DNA of 25,541 nt, taken from NCBI GenBank assembly GCA_900128395.1, contig LT649453.1:1-25541 (forward strand), written 5' to 3'. Positions 1 through 8,781 of this stretch are shown here, in pieces. The position numbers and the translations under genes are program-made. The notes below the pieces were generated by a model. It did not search any database. It had not been told where the DNA came from and saw only the letters and a list, made by a program, of their open reading frames with translations. The stretch's first letter is position 1, and every line of letters begins with the position of its first letter. The stretch is from Stramenopiles sp. TOSAG23-2. Taxonomy: Eukaryota; Sar.

Positions 1-534
1 GGGCTGGAAAAAAAAAGTTGAAAAAAAAAAAAAAAAAAAATTTTTCGCCATCTTTAATGTAGATAACTCTATGATAAATAAAATAATTTTTACGGTATTG
101 GCCATACGAGGATTATCCGCTTTAGTAATACTATTCCCATATTAAATTTTGTTTAAGGTGTTTGTATTTTCACCACCAAGAAATTAAAATATGAAAAAAA
201 ATATAGACGTTATAATTTTTATTGGGTATAGAGTATGGAGACGTACACATTTTAATTCTTATTTTAAAGTAGGTAAGAGATATATATTGTAAGACAGTGC
301 ATGGATATATGTGTTATGCGTGCCTTTAACACATCTACTACAACATTGTCATCATCCGTAAATAATTATAATCACATGTTCTGAGATTAGATAGTAGTAC
401 ATCCATTATCATCTTCATCATCTCTGTGTGGCTTTTCTGATTAGACATATAATACTTCATCATCATCGTTTCCGTGTGGGACTTCTCGATTATAGAGAGA
501 TACATCAACATTCATCATCATCGTCATATCAACC
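1..534. other. AT-rich non-coding leader region
   Basis: No convincing coding frame was seen here. It opens with A-tracts and a T-tract (about 10-45). The last ~120 bases before the first gene carry an imperfect tandem repeat rich in TCATCATC, described separately. It probably holds the promoter and 5' UTR of the gene that starts at 535, but I recognise no specific promoter element. Confidence 0.5.
414..527 (+). repeat. Imperfect tandem repeat upstream of the IQ/EF-hand gene
   Basis: Two degenerate units start at about 414 and 456, each with TTCATCATC followed by a GTGTGG(C/G) core, a TTCTSGATTA-like block and an ATA(A/C)-rich tail. A third truncated start (TTCATCATCATCG) lies at 511. The array ends a few bases before the ATG at 535, so it is probably 5' UTR or core promoter. 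Unit lengths differ (about 42 and 55 nt), so it is old or imperfect. Confidence 0.45.
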
Positions 535-2285
535 ATGGAACGACGAAACAATAACAATACATCCGTATTTCCAAGAATTAAATTTAATAATAATGTTGTG
601 AAACATACATATGATCATACTACCTCCCCCGTTCTACACCGTTCGACGATATTAATCACAGATACAATTACATTAAAAGAAAAGAAAATGAAAATGAAAG
701 GAAAGAAAAAGCATTTGCCAAAATTAGAATTAATTAATCATGATTATCAACATGCAAAACCAGAAAAACCATTTTATGCTGTTACGAATGATATGGATAA
801 TCTTACAGCGGAAGAACGTGCAATATGTAAAATAGATAAATTGAAGTCGAAATGGAATAAGAAAGACAAGAAAAGGAAAGCAATGCAGAAACAGAAGTTA
901 GAAAAAGTAATGTCGATGTCTCAATCTGTATTATTTGGAACCGTTGGGACAGAAAAACGTACGTTGCAACATGAAACAAAGGAAATCAATCAATTAATGA
1001 AAACAGACCCCGAATGGTCCCCTAAAAGACGTAAACGAAATATTAAAAAACGACGTAGTCCAAAGAAAAATAAAATAGAATCAATATTAGGTAAATTGCA
1101 ATTAGATTCAAATCAAATTGAACGATTAAACTTTGTATTAAACGTCGCTTGTTTAATAAAATATTATATTTTGGAACGAAAGCATTGCGGCAATTATACC
1201 ATGTACGCAGAAAAATAAAAAAAACCATCATTATACAAACATGTTGGAGAATGTATCTAGCAAAAGTAAAATTACAATATATGAAAACAATAGCAATAAC
1301 TGATGAAAAAAATAGAAGTTTAGAGGAAGATTTACATATTCATGTAAATTTAAGAAGAATACAAAATGGCAATGAATTGCGTAAAAAAATATTAAAGAAA
1401 ACAAAATTCAAAACAATACGAATGGTAATGAAAGAAATTCGTAAAAATAATAAAGTACCTAGAAAACATTTCAATCAATATAGAAAATCAAAAAGCATGA
1501 TGGAAAATAAGATCATTTCACCTATAAACCAAACTGTATATTTAATTGTAAAAAAAAGCCATGAGGAAACGAATAATAATAATAAAGATGATTATTACAG
1601 TAAGAAAAAGAAAAGGAAAATTATGAAAAAATTAAATTTAAAACGGAAACCAATTGTTGGTATACATTTTGATTATATTCAATTGATATATGAAGCTTTT
1701 TTATCTTATGATTTTGAAGAAACTGGCATGATAACATATGAAAATGGATTATCAGTATGTAAATTGTTCATACCAAATTTGAAAGTAAAATCGTTTAATA
1801 CGTTTTTCAATGCAAATAGATTAGATAGTAGAAGGGGGTTGGTAATATCATTTGCAACATTTTCATATTGGTTATATAATATGATCGTAGATAAACGAAT
1901 ATATATATATAACCGATTTGTACAAAGAACGGCTAACATCAAGCGATGGTTTAAACATACGTTTATATATAGTCGATTTAGAACAGAAGCAAGAAGGAAA
2001 GTTGTATATTTTCATGAAGAAAATGAAATTATTTCAAAATTTGAAAAGGAATTTAGAACTTACAAACCACCAAACCATGAATGTAAAATATGTGCAAAAC
2101 CATTTGCATTGTATCAACATAAATTTTATCATGAAACCTTACACCATAAACATCAGCACCCAAATGATCATTTGTATTTAAAGAATAGAAAAAAAATGAA
2201 AACGGAGAAATATACTCAATTAGATTTAGATTTAATTGAAGTCGTATCGAAAATTATCGGAGCAATGAATGTTGGAAGTGAGTAG
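535..2285 (+). CDS. IQ-motif, EF-hand-like and C2H2-finger protein (two exons)
   Basis: Two open frames are joined best by removing 1091-1182, giving exons 535-1090 and 1183-2285 and a 552-residue basic protein. The start ATG at 535 has A at -3 and G at +4. Residues 1-185 are Lys/Arg-rich and low complexity. An IQ calmodulin-binding motif (IQTCWRMYLAK, about 203-213) follows right after the junction, inside a basic helix. Around 355-385 is an EF-hand-like helix-loop-helix with loop D362-x-E-x-T-G-x-I but Asn at position 12, so calcium binding is doubtful. A C2H2-like finger (C486, C489, H502, H506; spacing C-x2-C-x12-H-x3-H) lies near the C-terminus. An AATAAA is at 2315-2320. IQ plus EF-hand suggests calcium/calmodulin-linked cytoskeletal or ciliary work; this is inference. 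I do not recognise an orthologue. Without the intron there would be a frameshift and two fragments. Confidence 0.6.
1091..1182 (+). other. Putative spliceosomal intron, 92 nt
   Basis: The donor is TTAG|GTAAAT and the acceptor GAAAG|CA. Removing 92 nt (2 mod 3) joins the upstream frame to the downstream frame and rebuilds a split GCA (Ala) codon just before the IQ motif. The length nearly equals the other intron (91 nt). The acceptor lacks a clear pyrimidine tract, so a frameshift or a different splice choice is possible. Confidence 0.5.
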
Positions 2286-2696
2286 AAGGGGGAAGGGAAA
2301 GGGCAGCAATGTAAAATAAATACAAATCAACGTAAAATGTGTGCGAGTCGTGAAAAAAAAGAAGTGTTTAACAGTTTAAAATTCAAAAAAATATTATAAT
2401 ATAAAAAAATATATCAAAATAAAGTCCGTCTTTGTAGAGTAAAACATAAAAAAAATTATATACGAGTAGAAGCACACTTTTTTTATTAAATCTGTGTTGG
2501 GTGTTGGTGCAGTGCACCACACAACACACACACACACTGTGTAACGTACATATATAAATATATGAAAAGAACCTTTTTCATTATGAAAGAGGTTCTAATT
2601 CGCACATACAATTTTTGAGGCAAAACCACATGTATAATGTTAAAACATGAAATAATGAAACTATGATCTGGGTAAACTCTTCCATATATATATTCT
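2286..2696. other. Convergent intergenic region
   Basis: The 411 bp between two 3' ends contain an AATAAA for the plus-strand gene at 2315-2320, an (AC)n tract near 2521-2537, and a 27-bp near-perfect palindrome at 2569-2595. No gene was seen. Both transcripts must end here. Confidence 0.5.
2569..2595. terminator. 27-bp imperfect palindrome between convergent genes
   Basis: Two 13-bp arms, GAACCTTTTTCAT and ATGAAAGAGGTTC, flank a single T with one mismatch. It sits about 100 bp beyond the kinase stop codon and about 285 bp beyond the stop of the IQ gene. It could form a hairpin in either transcript. A role in 3' end formation is only inferred. Confidence 0.3.
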
Positions 2697-3923
2697 CTAC
2701 CTTGGTGTTAGTCTTTGTTGTACTCTTACTTTTGCCATGTGTGCGTAATGTTTAATATGTAACATTTGATCAAAATTTGCCTGTGTAATTGATCTGTTTT
2801 CTTCTTCTGCAGTAATTTCTATTTTTTCGTATTCAGGTTTTTTAGTAGTAGTTCCTAAATATGGGTGCAATAATACTTCATCCGCAGTTGGTCTTTCATC
2901 TGGATTTTTTTGTAATAAAAATTGTACAAACTCTTTCAAATCTGCATTTTCATCAAAAATTTTATGATTATAATCAATCTCGCCTTTTTCAATTTGATCA
3001 AATAAAGCTGGTATTGATTTTGCCCGAAAAGGAGGGTGCCCAACAGACATCATGTACAGTGTTATTCCAGCTGACCATATATCATGTTTTTTGGCATGAA
3101 ATTTACCTTTTTGAACCATTTCTGGTGACATGAAATGTGGTGTACCTGCTGTATTACCAACTAAATCTTCTTCTCTACAACCGTCATTTTCAAACATTTG
3201 GGATACACCAAAATCAGTTACCTTTACTGTACCATGTTTATCTAACAACATATTTCCAGGCTTTATATCGCGATGCGCTACTTCTTGAAAATGCAAATAG
3301 GATAAAGCTTTAAATAAATCTATCATATATTTTTTCGCTGTTGCAATAGGTAACGGGTCAACATTTTCACCTTCTGGCAAAACTTGTCCACGAGGCATGA
3401 TTTCCGATACTAAATAACAATGATGATGTTCATCATCATCAATCACTTCTACTAAATTTACAACATTTGGATGCGTTACTTTTTTCCATACTGCAATTTC
3501 TTTTTTCAACAATTGCAATGCATTGGAAAAACGCCCTACGCGTTTTCTTTTCAACCGTTTTTTATCCATAACTTTTATTGCAAATGTTTGTTTCTTTCCA
3601 AGTAAACCATTTACTTCCCCTATAAATACTTGTGCGAAACCACCTCTACCAAGTAATTTACCAATATGATATTGGTTGACTTGTAACACTTGATCCGTTT
3701 CTTCATCATGCAATTCATTTACTTTCCCCGTTTCCAATGTATTGCGTATAACAACTGGACTATTTGGTGCTTTTGGTTCTACACCTGTTTCTAAAATATC
3801 AATTAAAAAATCATATACATTAACCGGTTTATGTAAGGTAACATGTTGTAATAAATTATGTAATAATTTTTTAATTTCTTTTTTTTTCATATAATCATTG
3901 ATCTGTGCTTGTTCACTCATCAT
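2697..3923 (-). CDS. CaMKK/LKB1-like Ser/Thr kinase with RIIa/DPY-30-like N-terminus
   Basis: A complete 408-residue protein kinase. The Gly loop is GRGGFAQV (92-99), catalytic Lys K117 in AIK, alphaC Glu E142, HRD at 217-219 with K221 and N224, DFG at 237-239, activation-segment T262 in TAGTP, SPE at 266-268 and DIWSAG at 281-286. The KKEIAVWKK and HPNVVNLVEVIDD blocks, DIKPGN and LFDQIEKGE fit the CaMKK/SNF1-activating/LKB1 group, kinases that phosphorylate the AMPK activation loop. The alphaC approach is basic and lacks the long Arg-Pro insert of animal CaMKK. Residues 16-46 (KEIKKLLHNLLQ, then KPVNVYDFLIDILE) look like a RIIa/DPY-30 docking/dimerisation domain: two amphipathic helices around a KP turn. 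The last ~50 residues show no clear autoinhibitory or calmodulin site. Two adjacent Met codons begin the frame. No intron is needed. The kinase call is firm, the subfamily likely, the N-terminal domain probable. Confidence 0.9.
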   Translation of the reverse strand: MMSEQAQINDYMKKKEIKKLLHNLLQHVTLHKPVNVYDFLIDILETGVEPKAPNSPVVIRNTLETGKVNELHDEETDQVLQVNQYHIGKLLGRGGFAQVFIGEVNGLLGKKQTFAIKVMDKKRLKRKRVGRFSNALQLLKKEIAVWKKVTHPNVVNLVEVIDDDEHHHCYLVSEIMPRGQVLPEGENVDPLPIATAKKYMIDLFKALSYLHFQEVAHRDIKPGNMLLDKHGTVKVTDFGVSQMFENDGCREEDLVGNTAGTPHFMSPEMVQKGKFHAKKHDIWSAGITLYMMSVGHPPFRAKSIPALFDQIEKGEIDYNHKIFDENADLKEFVQFLLQKNPDERPTADEVLLHPYLGTTTKKPEYEKIEITAEEENRSITQANFDQMLHIKHYAHMAKVRVQQRLTPR

Positions 3924-4522
3924 TGCGTTGCCTCTCTCTCTATATCTATATATATATATTGTATTGTCCGCCGTCTATCGTTTTGTATTTTTCTACTTTG
4001 TAATTTCTCTTGCCTAAAAGTGTTTTTCTATACGATGAATTCTTTTATTGGGGCTTTAGGAATTAATAATAACGGTTGTTGAAGAATGTTCAAAACCCTC
4101 AGGAAAAGCTTATCTCAGCCATATTTTGTACTTGAACGTTATTACATAGCAAATTAGAATACCAATAATAAATTATAAAAATATTATAAAATATAATTTC
4201 TTGAATTGATTGATGAAATGGATTTATTGTTTATTGAAAACTACATGTATGGGGTAGAGGTACTCTGGACACCAGAGATTTTCCTTGCCAGTATTCTGAG
4301 GTGATGCGGGGGAAAGTGATATATATGAGACATTTCTTAATTCCATTCCAATAATAAATCCAATCTTCCCTGTTATTTATTGAATTGCATCTATCTCTTT
4401 TATTGTTATTCATATTTCTTTAATAGGATCACGTAATTGAAAGGTTCTTTTTTTTTTAAATTTTTTAGTCAAAATAATTTCCCTTTTTGTTTTTTTTTTA
4501 ATAACACACAGGAAGATAAAGC
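3924..4522. other. Divergent intergenic region with a GC-richer patch
   Basis: The 599 bp separate the kinase start (minus) from the membrane-protein start (plus), so both promoters should lie here. Most of it is AT-rich, with (TA)n near 3947-3960 and T-tracts before 4523. A patch at about 4245-4320 is clearly richer in G+C and has a perfect short stem-loop at 4263-4277. No protein gene was convincing. Confidence 0.45.
4263..4277 (+). other. Short stem-loop in GC-richer patch
   Basis: CTCTGG, loop ACA, CCAGAG: a perfect 6-bp stem with a 3-nt loop. It lies within about 4245-4320, which stands out from AT-rich surroundings and also contains CTGA next to GTGATG, reminiscent of snoRNA D and C boxes. 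It matches no RNA class that I can identify. Confidence 0.25.
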
Positions 4523-6959
4523 ATGCCATTTGCTGCATTTTATCACGTTGCCGAAGCGAAAAAAAATACTTTGTCACCAACAAAAAAAAGAAAACAACCA
4601 TTATTCATACAAACGAATGGTAATAATAATAATAATAATGAAGAAAATTCATCGATATATATTGAAAAACGTATGCGGGACAGAAAAGCTGCTATGACCG
4701 AAGGGGAAATAACAATTTCAGCCTTTTTAAAAACATTTTTTTTATATGAACTTCCCCCACCATTTATAGGTGGATTCTTATGTAAATTAATAGATGGTGG
4801 AAATGCAGCAGCTGGACGTTTACTTACTCCCCCATCCAATACTCCAGTTGGGTGGTTTGCCTATTTATTTGCCAACTTTGTTGGTGGGAGTGCTATTTGG
4901 GCATGTATATTAGCGTTTATGTTAAAAACGGACGAGGAGACAGAATGGTCTATTGTCGAGCCTCTACAAATGATAGTATATTATGTTTTGTGGAAATTCA
5001 CACTATCTGCAAAACATGCATTGAGCAATAAATTAGATCACCGCGGACTCTATGGCATGAATTCAGGTAGATATATTAAAGCAAGACGTTTAGAACGTAA
5101 GTCAATTTGATTCCCCAATACCTAGAAAAAAAAATATACCCTTCCTAACACATAACTCACTCATATACGCTACGCTCTACATTATAGGTATGCAATTTGC
5201 CTGCTGGGTAATGGACAACGGAAGCAACCAGCCAGGTGCTGTATTGGAAGAATTATATACAGCAAGTTTACGAAACGATTGTGATTTAAGTAAACTTCAT
5301 TTTGATGTAGGTAGTGAAACAATAGCACGTAATATTACAAAACATGTTGTGAGGTGGAAATTAAAAGCTGCAACGTCATTAGTATTTCAAGGAAAAGAAA
5401 AAGATATCCCAACGTGGCATCCACAACATCCGAACCATATTAATATGAAAGTGTTGAAGAATTATCGTGATCAAAAATTACAAGAAATACAAGAAAAACA
5501 ACAAGAGCAAAGCATCAACATCATATCATCATCATTACCTACTATTGATAATGTGGAGACAAATGATAATGCATCATCGGTAAAGAGAGAAAATAACAAT
5601 ATTGTTGTTGAAAAAACAATTGAAATAAAAAAAGATGAAGAAGAAAAAGAGAATAGGATAAAAAATAATACAAATCCTTACCTTGTTAAGAATAATAAAG
5701 AAGAAGAAGGTGGTAAAACAATGGATGATGGTGAAAATAAGTCAATATCGTCCATTTCTTCTATTACTGATGAAATATTATTACCAACTCTATCTGTATC
5801 AAAATATGCTGAAGATGATAATTTTTGCTTATTTCGTGAATATTTTAAAAATACAAATGATCCAAATTGTGAATATGTTGAAAATTTATTACAACAAGGT
5901 AAAGTACCTGCATCGTATGTTTGTTTTTTAATTGGTGTAGAAAATTGGAGATCTGATATGAATTTAATGGGAAAGGCCAATGGATGTATGGTTATATTAG
6001 TATTCTTAATGGCATTTATGCCGGCAATTTGTCGTGCTATATATACAGATGAACACCTTGCCTTTGGTAAATCTCAAAATGCGCAATATGTATTTGGTTT
6101 TGGATTTGTAGGCTCCTTATTTCCTATATTTTTACTTTTTGGGTATTTAATCAATTGTTCGTTAGAAATGAATTTTCGTTTTAAAGCATCTAAATTTATG
6201 AAAAATATTTTATTGCCAGAAGGAGCTTATGTGATTGGAGCTACTTTTGATTTTGAGCAGAAAAAAAAGAACAAAGAAACCAAGAAGAAGCAAAAGAATG
6301 GGATACGAATACGTGTAAGTTTAAGGCAATCTTGTAATATTGTTGCATGGGCTGCAGTTAGAGAACTTTGCCATGGTGCTGCATTTTGTCCTTTTATGCA
6401 CGCGAAAACACAAGCATATGTTGCAAGTTCATTTGCTGCTGCTATTTTAGTTACATCAGTTGCAAGTTTCGGTGCAGCTTTGGTTGGTGACTCTGGTGGT
6501 GGAATTACAGTCTCATTACCAGCCGTCATCAATTCATTCGTATTCAGTGTTGGATTAGGAATATATGTTTTGCTTGCATATCGTGTAAATTTTTCTACAA
6601 GGTATCAAAGGCAAGAAATAGCAAAAGCACGTTTAGCAGTACTTGCTGAAATTAATGATTTAGAGAAACGATTAGGAGATGCAATGTTGTCATTGGGAAA
6701 CCATAACAATAATAATAATGGGAATACATCATCTCCGGAAATCATAGAATTGAATCGACAAATCAATTCAATGCATCATTGTTCCATGTTATTACAAGTG
6801 ACTGATAAACAAACGACTGTTAGTGACCATGCAAATCCAGTCAAAGCAATGGGGTTAGTAGCTGATCCTGCCGTCTTATCTATTATGCTATCGATTTTAG
6901 CAGCAAGTGTATGGCTTGAAATACAAAAAATCAGCCGTGCAGTGACAACTACTACTTGA
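4523..6959 (+). CDS. Orphan multi-pass membrane protein (two exons)
   Basis: Exons 4523-5096 and 5188-6959 encode 781 residues. Splicing at GTAAGT...ATAG rebuilds an Arg codon (R192) and continues directly into the next frame. Residues 1-60 are polar with an Asn run; M58 could also start translation. Likely membrane helices are at about 111-134, 147-165, 457-476, 494-515, 603-624, 633-656 and 752-769. Between them lies a long soluble region (about 165-450) with Glu/Lys/Asn-rich low complexity, and a coiled-coil-like stretch (about 660-695) before the last helix. The N-terminal helices (PVGWFAYLFANFVGG, then VYYVLWKF) distantly recall the GG-kinked helices of TRIC-type cation channels, but this is weak. 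AATAAA is at 6974-6979. I do not recognise the family. Gene structure is firm; function is unknown. Confidence 0.8.
5097..5187 (+). other. Spliceosomal intron, 91 nt
   Basis: The donor is AAC|GTAAGT (consensus) and the acceptor ACATTATAG|GT, with pyrimidine-rich sequence and TAACTCAC as a possible branch region. The unspliced frame stops at TGA three codons into the intron. Removal joins C of exon 1 to GT of exon 2 as CGT (Arg) and opens 589 more codons. Confidence 0.85.
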
Positions 6960-7055
6960 AAAAAGGTGGTGTAAATAAAATAATATTTAACAAGTGAAAG
7001 AAAAATATATTTAGTGTACACACACACACATTTAAAAATCATAAAATATATTATA

Positions 7056-7080
7056 CGTATATATATATATATATATATAC
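7056..7080. repeat. (TA)n microsatellite
   Basis: About eleven TA units lie between the orphan membrane-protein gene and the DHHC gene, preceded by a short (CA)n at about 7019-7030. The 290-bp intergenic region must hold both the end of one gene and the promoter of the next. Confidence 0.8.
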
Positions 7081-7249
7081 GACCAGCTCTATACAATTTT
7101 TCCCTCTTTGTTAAAGAAAAATAATAGCGTGTGTGATTTATCCTCTCTTTGTTTTTTATTTCGTACCGAATATTATAAGTAATCATTTTAAATATAAAAA
7201 AACAAAATATTATTATCATATATAATTATTTTGCTTCCCCATCATCATT

Positions 7250-8215
7250 ATGTTAATAGCAAAACAAAATCGTGGTCCGCCAGTGTGTCTTCGTGCATTG
7301 TACATTCTGCCTGTATGCGCTGTATTATTTGCATATGTATTGTTCATTGGTGCCTTTATTGGTGGATTTGTTGCAACACGCATTATATACCATCATGAAA
7401 TTCCAAAAAGTAAAACATTATTTTTTGATTATTTCATTGCATTTATATTTGGAATGTCTGCAACGTTATCTTTAGTATCTTATCTAAAATGTGTATTTAC
7501 AAATCCTGGAACATCAAGATGTAGTGGTGCATTCTCATATACTATTGTTCAATTAGAAAATGCAGAAGAAGGTCAAAATATGCCAAACATGCCGTCTTTT
7601 ACCGACGATAATGATGAGAATGAAGATGAACAACCAATGATTGGAAATGATAATAATGATAATACTATTATTATTGAAAATGAAAAGAAAAAAAAACAAC
7701 AACAAAATAATAATAATATATGTAAAAAATGTAATTTAGAGAAACCAATACGTAGTCACCATTGTGCCATTTGTAATTATTGCGTTTTGGAGATGGATCA
7801 TCATTGTCCATGGACAGGTAATTGTATTGGAAAATATAATTACAAATATTTTTTTCTATTCGTTATGTATGGGGCCATTGCATGTATCATAAATTCAATT
7901 GTTTCTGTACCTCAATCATCATTATATGCAATTGGTTATACATTTTCAACTGTAAATATGATAAATTTCATATCAATATTATCAATTGGAATTTCATTTT
8001 CATTATCAATATTTGTTTGTATGCACAGTATATTAATATGTTTAAATACAACAACTATAGAAATACATATATATAATTGTAAGCGATTTCCATTTCGATT
8101 ACATACAATAGTTGAAAATATTAAAGTTAAATTTGGTGCAAATATATGTATATGGTTTTTGCCAATCAGTCCACATTCAGATAAAAAAGAAGGCAAGTGT
8201 TGTGTACCAATATGA
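7250..8215 (+). CDS. DHHC-type protein S-acyltransferase
   Basis: A complete 321-residue palmitoyltransferase, which moves palmitate from palmitoyl-CoA to cysteines of target proteins at Golgi, ER or plasma membranes. The Cys-rich domain is at about 155-205, with CKKC at 158-161, HHC, CNYC, the catalytic DHHC at 183-186 and the CPWTGNCIG block just after. The family's TTxE motif is present as TTIE (268-271). Four membrane helices (about 17-45, 59-80, 198-219, 237-264) give the usual topology with the DHHC domain cytosolic between helices 2 and 3. The loop before the DHHC domain has an acidic, Asn-rich insert (about 105-157). It ends with WFLPISP and a CC pair near the C-terminus, possible acylation sites. 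AATAAA is at 8326-8331. It is a typical single-exon gene; substrates cannot be told. Confidence 0.95.
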   Translation: MLIAKQNRGPPVCLRALYILPVCAVLFAYVLFIGAFIGGFVATRIIYHHEIPKSKTLFFDYFIAFIFGMSATLSLVSYLKCVFTNPGTSRCSGAFSYTIVQLENAEEGQNMPNMPSFTDDNDENEDEQPMIGNDNNDNTIIIENEKKKKQQQNNNNICKKCNLEKPIRSHHCAICNYCVLEMDHHCPWTGNCIGKYNYKYFFLFVMYGAIACIINSIVSVPQSSLYAIGYTFSTVNMINFISILSIGISFSLSIFVCMHSILICLNTTTIEIHIYNCKRFPFRLHTIVENIKVKFGANICIWFLPISPHSDKKEGKCCVPI

Positions 8216-8228
8216 TGATGGAGATGAA

Positions 8229-8245
8229 GGGTTTGGGGTTTGGGG
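8229..8245 (+). repeat. G-tract cluster (TTTGGGG)2
   Basis: GGGTTTGGGGTTTGGGG begins 14 nt after the DHHC stop codon and gives three G-runs in the sense RNA. A G-quadruplex would need a fourth run, so it is possible only in dimers or as a three-tier partial structure. Confidence 0.3.
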
Positions 8246-8426
8246 TGTGTGTTGTTAATTGTAACATAAAAATACGAACCAAGAAGTATATTCTTGTATA
8301 AAAAAACATTAAAAAAATACTTTTAAATAAAATAACCTGCTGTCTTAAATGTTACGCGCACATTTATGTTATGTATTTTATGAGATAGATTATTTCAATT
8401 ATTGTATCATATATTCTTTTGAAGAG

Positions 8427-8458
8427 TATCATATCATATCATATCATATCATATCATA
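8427..8458. repeat. Pentanucleotide tandem repeat (ATCAT)n
   Basis: About six uninterrupted copies of ATCAT (TATCA), followed 13 bases later by the inverse form ATGATATGA, so the end can fold back on itself. Confidence 0.85.
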
Positions 8459-8673
8459 GGAATTATTATGATATGAGTAAATTAAAAAATAAATTATGCG
8501 TAAACTTAAAAATTTATGTGATATGAAAAGACACACACACATATATCGTACAAATAATAATCTTTATCTTGTACGAGTAATTTTATCTTTTTACCAACAT
8601 TAATAATACGAACTTCATACGCGCGTGTTTTTTTTTTCCCGTTTGTTATTCTCTCTCTCTCTCTAAATTATTA

Positions 8674-8704
8674 TTTTATTTTATATTTAAAATATAAAAT
8701 AAAA
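8674..8704. terminator. AT palindrome, 15-bp arms, 1-nt loop
   Basis: TTTTATTTTATATTT, A, AAATATAAAATAAAA: a perfect 15-bp inverted repeat about 78 bp beyond the ERD2-like stop codon and within a convergent intergenic region. It may extrude or affect 3' end formation; such AT palindromes can also arise by chance in this composition. Confidence 0.35.
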
Positions 8705-8781
8705 TAAAATTTGTGTAATAAAATTTACAAAAAGCGTTGATACATTTTGTATGATGTATATCTAACTTTCAATTTGCAATT

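Larger units (their letters stand above)
8216..8781. other. Convergent intergenic region with repeats
   Basis: The 566 bp between two 3' ends hold a G-rich tract at 8229-8245, an ATCAT pentamer array at 8427-8458, a CT tract near 8650-8664 and a long AT palindrome at 8674-8704. No gene is seen. Confidence 0.5.

Noticed and set aside
1149-2285. Separate gene for the second frame of the IQ protein
   Set aside because: Its supposed start is TTG, and the frame joins to the upstream frame by a 92-nt intron in the correct phase.
4231-4413. Minus-strand open frame of 60 codons
   Set aside because: It has no family match, ends just where the AT-rich sequence changes, and its reading comes largely from a short GC-richer patch. 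A small RNA or regulatory patch explains it as well.
6776-7219. Minus-strand frame of 147 codons
   Set aside because: It is antisense to the end of the membrane-protein gene and then reads through (TA)n and UTR, giving Ile/Tyr-rich noise.
8229-8245. Internal telomeric repeat (TTTGGGG)
   Set aside because: Only two units are present, directly in a 3' UTR; too short to call telomeric.
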